From Haematobia irritans (Eukaryota; Arthropoda; Insecta; Diptera; Muscidae), in NCBI RefSeq assembly GCF_050003625.1, contig NC_134399.1, positions 36,906,671-36,970,670 of the forward strand: a DNA stretch of 64,000 nt, in the 5' to 3' direction. Below are positions 32,471 to 43,920 of this stretch, one piece after another; the stretch's first letter is position 1; each line of letters starts with the position of its first letter. Under the pieces are notes generated by a model. That model saw only the letters and a program-made list of their open reading frames with translations, was not told where the DNA came from and ran no database searches. A program made the translations under genes and the position numbers.

Positions 32471-33677
32471 TATACCCTGCGCCACACTGTGGAACAGGGT
32501 GTTATAAGTTAGTGCATATGTTTGTAACACCCAGAAGGAGACGAGATAGACACATGGTGTCTTTGGCAATAATGCTCAGGGTGGGTCCCTGAGTCGATAT
32601 AACCATGTCCGTCTGTCCGTCCGTCTGTCTGTGAACACATTTTTGTGATCAAAGTCTAGGGCGCAATTTAAGTCCAATCGCCTTAAAATTTGGCACATGT
32701 TCCTAATTAGGGTCAGAATAGAACCCTATTGATTTTGGAAGAAATCGGTTCAGATTTAGATATAGCTCCCATATATATCTTTCGCACGATATACACTAAT
32801 ACAGACCCAGCAGCCAGAGTTTTATACCGATTTGCTTGAAAAATATAACATAACACTTAGTCGTGCAGTAAAGTGTGCAAAATTTGATTGAAATCGGTTC
32901 AGATTTAGATATAGCTCCCATATATATCTTTCGCCCGATATGGACTCATATGGCCCCAGAAGCCATATTTTTGGCCGAATTTGTTTGAAATTTTGCACTA
33001 GGAGTACAATTAATAGTATAGTCAAGTGTGCAAAATTTGATTGAAATCGGTTCAGATTTAGATATAGCTCCCATATATAGCTTTCGCCCGATTTACACTC
33101 ATATGACCACAGTGGTCAATCTTTTACTCTGATTTAAATGAAATTTTGCATAGGGAGTAGAATTAGCATTGTAGCTATGCGTGCCAAATTTGGCTGAAAT
33201 CGGTTCAGGTTTAGATATAGCTCCCATATATATGTTTTTCTGATTTCGACAAAAATGGACAAAATACCAACATTTTCGTTGTAAAATCGCCACTGCTTAG
33301 TCGAAAAGTTGTAAAAATTACTCTAATTTTCCTAAACTTCTAATACATATATATCGAGCGATAAATCATATATAAACTTTTGCGAAGTTTCCTTAAAATT
33401 GCTTCAGATTTAAATGTTTCCCATATTTGCTTACTAACATTGTGTTCCACCCTAGTTCATTAGTCGACTTAAATTTTGATTCTAAAGATTTTGTAGAAGT
33501 CTATACAATTCTGTCCAGATCGAGTGATATTTAATTGTATGTATTTGGGACAAACCTTTATATATAGCCCCCCAACACATTTGACGGATGTGATATGGTA
33601 TCGAAAATTTAGATCTACAAAGTTGTGCAGGGTATAATATAGTCGGTCCCGCCCGACTTTAGACTTTCCTAACTTGT
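32471..33677 (-). mobile_element. M1 element, complete inverted copy
   Basis: It begins with the hairpin TACCCTGCGCCACACTGTGG and has GTCCGTCTGTCCGTCCGTC (32609-32627). Four body units follow, then the 5' end CCCGCCCGACTTTAGAC..AACTTGT. It supplies the uninterrupted reference for insertions in the outer M1. Confidence 0.8.
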
Positions 33678-34010
33678 TTTTTATTAACATTGTGTTCCAT
33701 CCTAGTGCATTAGCCGACTTAAATTTTAAGTCTATAGATTTTGTAGAAGTCTATCAAATTCTGTCCAGATCGAGTGATATTTAAATGTATGTATTTGGGA
33801 CAAACCTTTATATATAGCCCCCAACACATTTGACGGATGTGATATGGTATCGAAAATTTAGATCTACAAAGTGGTGCAGGGTATAATATAGTCGGTCCCG
33901 CCCGACTTTAGACTTTTCTTACTTGTTTTTACTAGGATTTTCAATTTTTTATTAATTTTATATGAATAAAATATATTTCTACATAAATATACGCCTAAAA
34001 TAATAAAATA

Positions 34011-35311
34011 AATAAGTATATACGGCCGTAAGTTCGGCCAGGCCGAAGGATTGCGTAGAAACTTCTACTGAAAACTGTCATCCACAATCGAATTACTTGG
34101 GTTGCGGTAACACATGCCGATGGCACGGTATCTTAAAACTTCCTAACACCGTCTTCTAAGTTACAAGGTAGTCCATACGTAATATATATTAAACTAAAAA
34201 AGGCCGATTAAATACGTATATAATTAAGTTTAAAGATTCTATAGAAATAAAATTTTGACAAAATAAAATTTTGACAACATTTTCTATAGAAGTAAAATTT
34301 GGAAAAATTTTCTATAGAAAAAATTTGGAAAACATTTTCTACAGGAATAAAATTTTGACAAAATTTACTATAGAAATAAAATTTTGACAAAATTTTCTAT
34401 AGAAATAAAATTTTTCAAAATTTTCAATACAAATAAAATTTTTACAAAATTTTCTATTGAAATAAAATTTTCACAAAATTTTCTATAGAAATAACATTTT
34501 GAAAATGTTTACCATAAAAATAAAATTTTGGTAGATTATTTTTGGCTCGAGTTGCAACCATGAATATGAACCGATATGGACCAATTTTTGTGTGATTGGG
34601 GATCGGCTATATATAACTATAGACCGATATGGACCAATTTTGGCATGGATATTAGCGGCCTTATACTAACACCACGTTGTAAATTTCAACCGGAGATCAA
34701 ATCTGGGGAACCGTTTATATGGGGGCTATATATAATTATGGACCGATATTGACCAATTCTTGCGTGTTTGTTAGAGACCACATTCTAACACCATGTTCAA
34801 AATTTCAACCGGATCGGATGAATTTTGCTCCTCCAAGAGGCTCCGGAGGACAAATCCGGGAATCGATTTTTATGGGGGCTATATATAATTATGGACCGAT
34901 GTGGACCAATTTTTGCACGGTCATTAGAGACCATATACTAACACCATGTACCAAATTTCAGCCGGATCGGATGAAATTTGCTTCTCTTAGAGCGATCGCA
35001 AGCCAAATTTGGGGGTCCGTTTATATGGGGGCTATACGTAAAAGTGAACCGATATGGTCCATTTGCAATACCATCCGACCTACATCAATAACAACTACTT
35101 GTGCCAAGTTTCAAGTCGATAGCTTGTTTCGTTCGGAAGTTAGCGTGATTTCAACAGACGGACGGACGGACGGACATGCTCAGATCGACTCAGAATTTCA
35201 CCACGACCCAGAATATATATACTTTATGGGGTCTTAGAGCAATATTTCGATGTGTTACAAACGGAATGACAAAGTTAATATACCCCCATCCTATGGTGGA
35301 GGGTATAAAAA
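34011..35311 (+). mobile_element. M2 element
   Basis: The 5' AAGTATATACGGCCGTAAG module has lost the TTATGTACCCTCC part. Then come GGCCGATTAAATACG, TTTCTATAGAAA satellite (34225-34530), GGCTCGAGTTGCAACCATGA, four body units, a GACGGACGGACGGAC run at 35157-35175 and the terminal hairpin. The 172-codon plus frame at 34719-35237 comes from in-phase repeats, not a gene. Confidence 0.82.
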
Positions 35312-35314
35312 TAA

Positions 35315-37281
35315 AACAAGTATATACGGCCGTAAGTTCGGCCAGGCCGAAGCTTATGTACCCTCCATCATGGATTGCGTAGAAACTTCTTCTAAACACT
35401 GCCACCCACAATCGAATTACTTAAGTTGCGGTAACGCTTGCCGATGGCAAGGTATCTTAAAACCTCCTAACACCATCTTCTAAATTGTATGTAAGTCCAT
35501 ACGTGGTATATATTAAATCAAAAAAGATCGATCCAATACGTATATAATTCAGTTTATAACATTTTGACAAAATGTTATAAACTGACAAAAATTTTCTACA
35601 GAAATAAAATTTTAACAGAATTTTCTATAGAAATAAAATTTTCTATAGAAATAAAAATTTTCACAAAATATTCTATAGAAAGAAAATTTGGACAAAAATG
35701 TCTACAGAAATAAAATGTTAACAAAATTTTCTATAGAAATAAACTTTTGAAAAAATTTTCTATAGAAATAAAATCTTGGTAGATTATTTTTGGCTCGAGT
35801 GGCAACCATGATTATGAACCGAATAAAATTTGAACAAAATTTTCTATAGAAATAAAATTTTGACAATGATGAAAATTTTATTATGAACCGAATAAAATTT
35901 TAACAAAATTTTCTCTAGAAATAAAATTTTGACACAATTTTCTATAGAAATAAAATTTTGGTAGATTATTTTTGGCTCAGTGGCAACCATGATTATGAAC
36001 CAATATGGACCAATTTTGGTGTGATTGGACCAATTTTGGTATGGTTGTTAGCGACCATATACTAACACCACGATCATATACTAACAACTAATTTGAACCG
36101 GATCGGATGAATTTTGCTCCTCCAAGAGGCTCCGGAGGTCAAATCTGGAGATCATATACTAACAACTAATTTGAACCGTATCGGATGAATTTTGCTCCTC
36201 CAAGAGGCTCCGGAGGTCAAATCTGGAGAACGTTTTATATGGGGGCTATATATAATTATGGACCGATATGGACCAATTTTTGCACGGTTGCTAGAGACCA
36301 TATACCAATACCATGTACCAAATTTCAGCCGGATCGGATGAAATTTGCTTCTCTTAGAGGCTCCGCAACCCAAATCTGGGGATCGGTTTATATGTGCGCT
36401 ATATATAAGTATGGACCGATGTGGACCAATTTCTGCACGGTTGCTAGAGACCATATACCAAATTTCAGCCGGATCGGATGAAATATGCTTCTCTTAGAGG
36501 CTCCACAAACCAAATCTGGGGATCGGTTTATATGGGGGCTATATATAATTATGGACCGATGTGGACCAATTTTTGCATGGTTGTTAGAGACCATATACTA
36601 ACATCATGTACCAAATTTCAGCCGGATCGGATGAAATTTGCTTCTCTTTGAGGCTCCGCAAGCCAAATCTGGGGATCGGTTTATATGGGGGCTATATATA
36701 ATTATGGACCGATGTCGACCAATTTTTGCATGATTGTTAGAGACAATATACTAACACCATGTACCAAATTTCAGCCGGATCGGATTAAATATGCTTCTCT
36801 TAGAGGCTCCACAAGCCAAATCTGGAGATCGGTTTATATGGGGGCTATATATAATTATGGACCGATATGGACCAATTTTTGCATGGTGTTTAGAGACCAT
36901 ATACCAACACCATGTACCAAATTTCAGCCGGATTGGATGAAATATGCTTCTGTTAGAGGCTCCACAAACCAAATCTGAGGGTGCCTTTATATGGGGGCTA
37001 TACGTAAAAGTGGACCGATATGGCCCATTTTCAATACCATCAGACCTACATCGATAACAACTACTTATGCCAAGTTTCAAGTCGATAGCTTGTTTCGTTC
37101 GGAAGTTAGCGTGATTTCAACAGACGGACGGACGGACGGACGGACATGCTTAGATCGACTCAGAATTTCACCACTACCCAGAATATATATACTTTATGGG
37201 GTCTTCGAGCAATATTTCGATATGTTACAAAGGGAATGACAAAGTTAATATACCCCCATCCTATGATGGAGGGTATAAAAA
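35315..37281 (+). mobile_element. M2 element
   Basis: It follows the previous copy head to tail. The satellite and GGCTCGAGTGGCAACCATGA section is partly duplicated (35760-35990). About six roughly 153-bp body units run to 36980. A GACGGACGG run at 37125-37143 and the hairpin ACCCCCATCC..ATGGAGGGTATAA end it. Confidence 0.82.
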
Positions 37282-37610
37282 TGAAATTGGCGATTTTTTT
37301 TTTTGGTTTTTAAATTTCTTCATTCAAATGTAAGCTCAAGGCACAAATTCTATAGCAATGCAAAGGATCCGAAAATGAAATACTTCTGTCATATGACAAG
37401 CCCATGTGAAATTCATTGGAGATGATCCAAGTTTGCACTATTTTAGGATCACAAATTTGGGATCCAAACTACTTTTTTGGAAGATGTTGTTTTGCTGGGT
37501 GCTTTTGAAGAATTTTTGCGATAACATTCAGGATATTATCATGTTTGCCGGTCAAAAAGAGCATATTCCTCTTGAATCTTTTGTTTAAGGTGATCACATT
37601 CCTTCTCTGC
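37282..37610. repeat. CCCAGCAAAA-family fragment and TIR-like end
   Basis: GCAATGCAAAGGATCC and ATGACAAGCCCATGT are shared with 59225-59420. TTTTGCTGGG closes at about 37499. GTGATCACATTCCTTCTCTG follows at 37581, the same right end as at 1132 and 4672. Confidence 0.6.
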
Positions 37611-38948
37611 GTGTACAGTTTTATAGTAAAAGTCTTCTAAAGTTTGTGCATATTAACATAAATAGAAGCCAGTAAATACGGATTTAAGTTCACCAAATGT
37701 GTTCCAATTGAAATTTGAATTGGGTTTTTAAAAATATTTATTGGTTCAGCAATTGTTTTAAATGAAACAAAAATCAATCAAAACAATTAATTGTATCAAT
37801 TAATTTTTTTATTTGGAACAATTAATTTTTAATTGACTTTGATGTCTGATACTGATTGAAGATATTTCAATCACGAAATTAATTGGATCAATAAATTTCG
37901 TGATTGAAGGCAAAAGATATTTTTTCTGTGTATATATAATTCTGGACCTGTTCTTAGAGGGCGTACTAGTTAATCTGATGATTGAATCCAAAAATTATGT
38001 TTTCTGTGTTTTTGTGTAATTGTTCGTATTAGGTCAATATTTTTTTCATTGTATGGATAAAATTCATAATTTTTCAATTATCTTAAACTTATTAATCGAT
38101 GTGGGCTTTAAAATACCTGTGTTTATAGAGGGCGTTGGAATTGAAATCAAAATATGTCCAAGCGTCCCAAAAAAAACATGCCAGTCAACTATACAAAAAA
38201 CCATAAAAGCCAACGTCTTTGCCTTATTGTCGGTCGTCTTTGAGAGTGGGAACATTCTGATGTGTGCATCTTAATCCATAACTTCATCGATTCTATTCTG
38301 GTCTCTTTTTCAATGGGCGTTTCCCAACTTAATACATTTATTACAAGACCAATACATTCAAAAGTCACACACACACGAATGTCAAAGTCCAAATCTCGGT
38401 CCAGGGCTAAGTAATAATTATGCCTCACGTTGTTATCCTAATTTACGTCCATGGGATGCGCAAACTTGAAAACAATTTCGCACAATAACGTCAAGTTAAA
38501 CACAGATAGACGGACGGACGGACGGACGAATGATCATAACTTGGTGGAGCTTTTCTGAATGCATTCCCTAGCAGCTAGCTGCTGTTGTGACTAAGTCTTA
38601 ATCCTGTCAAATAGGTTGAACAGAGCCTACATGTAGGAGGGCAGAGCTTAAGAGGGATATAAGGAATGAACTGCCGCAAGCGCTAATAATGAGGCCATAC
38701 CATTAAAAGGTAAAACAGACAGTCACAAACACTTCTGTCCATTGTTGGTTGGTTGGTCTTAATTCCGCTACACTATTCAAGATGGGTGCTTCCACAGCCA
38801 TCGTCATTATTATCTTCCTTGAAGAACAAAACCAGGAACAATAAAGTTTAAAAGAATTTCACAGTGATTCTCAATTGAATTAAAAAAAATTGATATCCTA
38901 ATTCATTATTTAAATATACTTATTACCAAGATCCCAATGTTTTTAAAA
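37611..38948. other. AATTAATT-rich repeat and unassigned sequence
   Basis: 37690-37935 resembles the interior of the MITE at 31412, with an end ATTTTTTCTGTGTATA. 38505-38530 has a GACGGACGGACGGACGGAC run, perhaps from an eroded M element. The remainder is unassigned, and small frames at 38020-38428 look accidental. Confidence 0.4.
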
Positions 38949-38996
38949 TGAACAAATAAGGAAACTCTAAAATCGGGCAGGCCGACTATATTATAT
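38949..38996 (+). mobile_element. M1 5'-end fragment
   Basis: GAACAAATAAGGAAACTC followed by AAATCGGGCAGGCCGACTAT is the M1 5' end, truncated after about 48 bp. Confidence 0.6.
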
Positions 38997-39078
38997 TTCA
39001 GAAAAAAAATTGGAAGTTGTTCTAAAAGCACAACTTTAAAAGCACTTCCAAAAAGTCCTCCAAAAGATGTTCTTTATT
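38997..39078. repeat. CAGCAAAA-family fragment, left half
   Basis: GAAAAAAAATTGGAAGTTGTTC and AAGATGTTCTTTATTT match the reverse complement of 46375-46465. The fragment continues after the TTAA-flanked element at 41656-41690. Confidence 0.65.
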
Positions 39079-39694
39079 TTAACCCTTTCACTACCAATGT
39101 CCACCTGGGAGGACATGACTTTGAGAGTCGATTATATATTATCCTTGAATGCTTTATTTAAAATTAAAATTTGTTATTTATTTAAAATTTGTTGGAGTAT
39201 GTTAAGGGTGTCCTTCTAATGTTAACTTACCTCTTTTATATAGTCGAACATGTGTTTCGTCAATTTTATGCAAGGTTTTTTTATGGAAAAGGTGAAATCG
39301 CCATTTTTTTCATTTCTGATATTACCCTTGAGCAATTAAGATGACCTATTTATAGTATACAATTGTTGATTTTTTCTGTATGAGGGGAAGTGTTATTAAA
39401 CTAAAAGGACATAAAAAATTGAAAATTGGATGTACGGTATATACAGGGTAATTCGATTAAGTCATGTCCTCTATAGTGGACATCGGTAGCCAAAGGTTGC
39501 AAAATTTAAATATTATTAGACTAAAAATGTTATATGCAATGACAAAATTCGAAATTATTATAAAAAAGAGATTACATCGGACTCTGTAAATCCCATAGCA
39601 GCTGAAAAATATGTTTTAACGACTTTGAGATTTGAAGGAACTCGACACACTTTTAGTAAAAATAATACAAGCACAGAAAAGTCTAAATTTTCTA

Positions 39695-40927
39695 CACCCA
39701 GAGAAATGATTGGTTCGAATTCGAGCACGACAACAAATAGATAGTGGAGACCTACAATTTTTAGTTGTTTGGAATAAATGTTAGTTACCTCCCTTGTTTA
39801 ATGGTTTCTGTACCCAATATATTAGCTGTGTGACTAAAAGTTGGTACACCCGACCAAATATTGGTCGTTATTTATATATTGAAGTAAGCAACCATTTCAA
39901 TGTATTCCATATTGTTGTGATAACTAATTTGTTTTGCCAATGTGTCACCAAACCCAACAAAAAGTCTGACTTGCCAATAAGATGGTTGTGTTAACAGATT
40001 TGATAGTTATAAAGGGAACTTGTTGCTATGGACTGCATATATGACAACAAATAATCTTTTGTTTCATTAATTACATAAAACTTTAAAAAACAAGTTCGAT
40101 TTTTTCAAGGTAAGTAAGATAGATATCAAATTGCAACTCACTCTTCACCATTTCCCTTAATTTCCATAAAATGTCTAGAGATATCTTAGCAAATGTGTCC
40201 ATTACCGAGGTTGGGAAAGTTAAATATATGGATTGCCTGCCTCATCATCGGTCTCAAAATCTCAACATTCCCCTGGTGCCGATATATAAGAAAAATTTCA
40301 TTAGCCATGATTGAATCCCAAGTCACACTGAAAATTGATCACGTGATTGTGAGTGATCGAACTAACTGAGCATGGCCGAACTAACAAAGTTAATGTATGG
40401 GCGTGAGTATTTGAGGAAGTTGGGAAAATCCATGTTATTCATTTGCTATGGGACGCTTCCAATGATGATAATATGGTACTACAACAACAACTGAAAATAT
40501 TTGATTGTGCTTTTGAAGATTTTGCAAATCTCAACCTTAGCTATTTCATGGGGTTATCTTTTACCCTTCATAAAAGGCTTTTTACAAGATCCTTTTTGGT
40601 CAATAACTACAATATACATTAATATATAATAAAATAAAAACTATAATGAATTCAACGGATTTTTTTTTTCTTTAAATTCGCAAGCATTGGTTGTCGGGCA
40701 AATATTTAGTTGTTTTAACAAACGAATGCAATTTTATTGGTTGTGCTTGTCAATTAGACTGTTAATGTGCCCAAAATGTAGTTCTTCAAACTATTTTATA
40801 AACTGTTGTGTCAGACAACAATTGGTTGCTACAACAAATTTTGTCGGTTATATTCTGATTGTAGATGGGACCAACTAATTTGGTTGGCAAAAAAATTGGT
40901 TGGCACAACAAATTTGTTTTCTGTGTG
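39695..40927. mobile_element. TA-flanked TIR element (1233 bp)
   Basis: Ends are CACCCAGAGAAATG and TTTTCTGTGTG with TA on each side (39693-39694 and 40928-40929). Both subterminal regions carry ACAACAAAT/TTGGTTG motifs. There is no long frame. The inverted ends are imperfect, so confidence is moderate. Confidence 0.6.
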
Positions 40928-41155
40928 TAGCTAACCAGTTCTTATATACAAAATTCAAACCTTAAGGAGTTTTAATAAAGAATTTAATACCCAATTTGTG
41001 TTTTGAACTCGTAAACCAAAACTGGGATAAATTATTTTCCAAACAATATCTACATAGTACTATTTTCCAAAAAACATATAATACCAAAATACATGCAAAA
41101 AACAACATGTTTTTAAAGAATTGAAGGTCTCATATTAAAATGTGTTTAAGTATAT

Positions 41156-41500
41156 TTAGGTTAGGTTAGGTTAGGTGACAGCCCGATGTATCAGGCTCAC
41201 TTAGACTATTCAGTCCATTGTGATACCACATTGCTGAACTTCTCTCTTATCACTGAGTGCTGCCCGATTCCATGTTAAGCTCAATAACAAGGGACCTCCT
41301 TTTTATAGCCGAGTCCGAACGGCGTTCCACATTGCAGTGAAACCACTTAGAGAAGCTTTGAACCCCTCAGAAATGTCACCAGCATTACTGAGGTGGGATA
41401 ATCCACCGCTGAAAAACTTTTTGGTGTTCGGTCGAAGCAGGAATCGAACCCTCGACCTCGTATGCAAGGCGGGCATGCTAACCATTGCACCACGGTGGCA
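41156..41500 (-). mobile_element. tRNA-derived SINE, copy 3
   Basis: The left end is four TTAGG pentamers (41156-41175), the tail on the minus strand. The body matches copy 2 closely, and the head GTGGTGCAATGGTTAGCATG is at the right. The target duplication is not obvious. It lies inside the piggyBac-like element. Confidence 0.85.
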
Positions 41501-41690
41501 TTGACTCCTTTGACTAACAATGTCCACCTAGAAGGACATCTTGCTACATCCATGTTTACATAATTGTACTTCCAAAATGTGTTGTTTTGTTTTGTTTTGT
41601 TTTTGAAACAATAATTTTGCAATGGCTACTTTTAATTCGGTAGTGAAAGGGTTAACTACACAGTTCACGAGGTTCTCTTAAATCAATTTT

Positions 41691-43331
41691 TATACCCTCC
41701 ACCATAGGATCGAAATATTGCTCTAAGACCCCCATTAAGTATATATTTTCTGGGTCGTGGTGAAATTCTGAGTCGATCTATGCATTTCCGTCCGTCCGTC
41801 TATTGAAATAACGGTAACTTCCGAACGAAACAAACTATCGACTTGAAACTTGGCACAAGTATTTGTTATTGATGTAGGTCGGGCCAGATTTGGCTTGCGG
41901 AGCCTCTGAGAGAAGCAAATTTGTTCCGATCCGGTTGAAATTTAGTACATGGTGTCAGCATATGTTCTCTAACAACCATGCAAAAATTGGGTCCATAATT
42001 ATATATAGCCCCCATATAAACCGATCCCCAAATTTGACCTCCGGAACCTCTTGAGGAGCAAAATTCATCCGATCTGGTTGAAATTTGGTACGTGGTGTTA
42101 GTATGTGGTCTCTAACCACCATGCAAAAATTGGTCCATATGGGTCCATAATTATATATATAGCCCCCATATAAACCGATCCACAGATTTGACCTTCATAG
42201 CCGCTTGGAGGAACAAATTTCATCCGATCCGGTTGAAGTTCGGTACGTGGTATTTATATATGGCCTCCAATATCCATGCAAAAATTGGTCCAAATCGTTC
42301 CATAATTATATATAGCCCCCCAAGTAAATCGAAATTTGGTACGTGGTGTAAGTATATGGTCTCTAACAACCATGCAAAAATTGGTCCATATCGGTCCATA
42401 ATTATATATAACCCCCATATAAACCGATCCCCAGATTTGACCTCCGGACCCTCTTGAGGAGCAAAATTCATCCGATCTGGTTGAAATTTGGTACGTGGTG
42501 TAAGTATATGGTTTCTAACAACCATGCAAAAATTGGTCCATATGGGTCCATAATTATATATAGCCCCGATATAAACCGATCCTCAGATTTGACCTCCGGA
42601 GCCCCTCGGTGGAGCAAAATTCATCCGATTCGGTTGAAGTTCGGTACGTGGTGTTTATATATGGCCTCTAATATCCATGCAAAAATTTGTCCATATCGGT
42701 CCATTATTATATATAGCCCCCCAAGTAAATCGAAATTTGGTACGTGGTGTAAGTATATGGTCTCTAACAACCATGCAAAAATTGGTCCATATTGGTCCAT
42801 AATTATATATAACCCCCATATAAACCGATCCCCAAATTTGACCTCCGGAACCTCTTGAGGAGCAAAATTCATCCGATCTGGTTGAAATTTGGTACGTGGT
42901 GTTAGTATGTGGTCTCTAACCACCATGCAAAAATTGGTCCATATGGGTCCATAATTATATATAGCCCCGATATAAACCGATCCTCAGATTTGACCTCCGG
43001 AGCCCCTCGGTGGAGCAAAATTCATCCGATTCGGTTGAAGTTCGGTACGTGGTGGAAAAAGTAGTGTAACACCAGGGCAACATATTTTTTGCGATACGAA
43101 AACGGCCTAAGTATTTAATCTGCCTTTTTTGTCTAATATATACCACGTATGGACTAACTTACAATTTAAAAGACGATGCTAGAAGGTTTCAAATACCTTG
43201 TCACCGGTAAGTGTTACCGCAACCCAAGTAATTCGACTGTGGATGACAGTCTTTAGTAGAAGCTTCTACGCAATCCATGGTGGAGGGTACATAAGATTCA
43301 TCCTGGCCGAACTTACACCCGTATATACTTG
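41691..43331 (-). mobile_element. M2 element, inverted
   Basis: The hairpin TATACCCTCCACCATAGGATC is at the left, a CCGTCCGTC run at 41789-41798, and body units with AATTATATATAGCCCCCATA. The segment 42190-42530 is near-duplicated at 42610-43030. The 5' module CATGGTGGAGGGTACATAAG..ATATACTTG ends at about 43331. Confidence 0.8.
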
Positions 43332-43332
43332 T

Positions 43333-43918
43333 TTATATGTCGCTTTTTTCGCTTGTTTCGTTGGGAAGTTAGCGTGATTTCAACAGACGGACGGACATGG
43401 CTAGATCGACACAGAATTTCACTACGACCTAGAATATATTGACTTTATGGTATCCTAGAGCAATATTTCGATGTGTTACAGACGGAATGACAAAGATACA
43501 CCGAAAGAATTCTCTTCGTTAATTTTACGCAGAATTCTTCGTTAACTATTTTTCGTGAATTCGTCATTAAAACATCGAAATTTTCATTCATTTTCGTAAA
43601 TTTTACTAAGAAACTTTTACGAATTTACAAAACGTCTACGAAATATTCTACATTTGCTTTTCTTCGTAAAAAGTTCGTACTTTTAACGAAATTTTCTTCA
43701 AATTTCATGACTTTTGTGAAGAAGTTTTTACGAAGTTGTTTCTTATAAACTACGAACAATTTTTAAGAACTTTTTTCCGTAAAAATATTTCGTACTTTTA
43801 ATCAAAAGTTTCTTTGGTTGTAAAATAATGACAAATTTCGTACTTTTAACGAAATTTTTTGTTCTTTTTACGAAGAAAATTCTTTCGGTATATGGTGGAG
43901 GGTATTAAAAGCGAGTTA
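43333..43918 (+). mobile_element. M2 3'-end, split by a MITE
   Basis: TTTCGTTGGGAAGTTAGCGTG, a GACGGACGG run, and CGATGTGTTACAGACGGAATG are the M2 3' section. After the insertion at 43499-43890 it ends in TATGGTGGAGGGTATTAAAA. The left half of the hairpin is missing. Confidence 0.7.
43499..43890. mobile_element. TA-flanked MITE with CCGAAAGAATT ends (392 bp)
   Basis: Left CACCGAAAGAATTCTCTTCG and right CGAAGAAAATTCTTTCGGTA are inverted with two mismatches, with TA outside each. The interior is full of TTCGTAAA/TTTACGAA motifs, so the whole element is fold-back-like. No coding content. Confidence 0.82.
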
Positions 43919-43920
43919 TA

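Larger units (their letters stand above)
39083..41651. mobile_element. piggyBac-like element with TTAA duplication (2569 bp incl. insertions)
   Basis: The perfect 13-bp ends are CCCTTTCACTACC and GGTAGTGAAAGGG, flanked by TTAA at 39079-39082 and 41652-41655. TTAA duplication and CCC ends are piggyBac hallmarks. The subterminal palindrome ATGTCCACCTGGGAGGACAT follows the left end, and an inverse-like copy (TCCTCTATAGTGGACATCGG) is at 39468-39487. A left-end-like sequence recurs at 41511-41540. The reverse complement of 46375-46465 is the unoccupied target. No transposase frame; non-autonomous. It contains a TA-flanked element and a SINE. Confidence 0.87.

Noticed and set aside
41156..41175. 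Telomere or interstitial telomeric tract
   Set aside because: The TTAGG run is only four units and is the tail of a SINE. Flies lack TTAGG telomeres.
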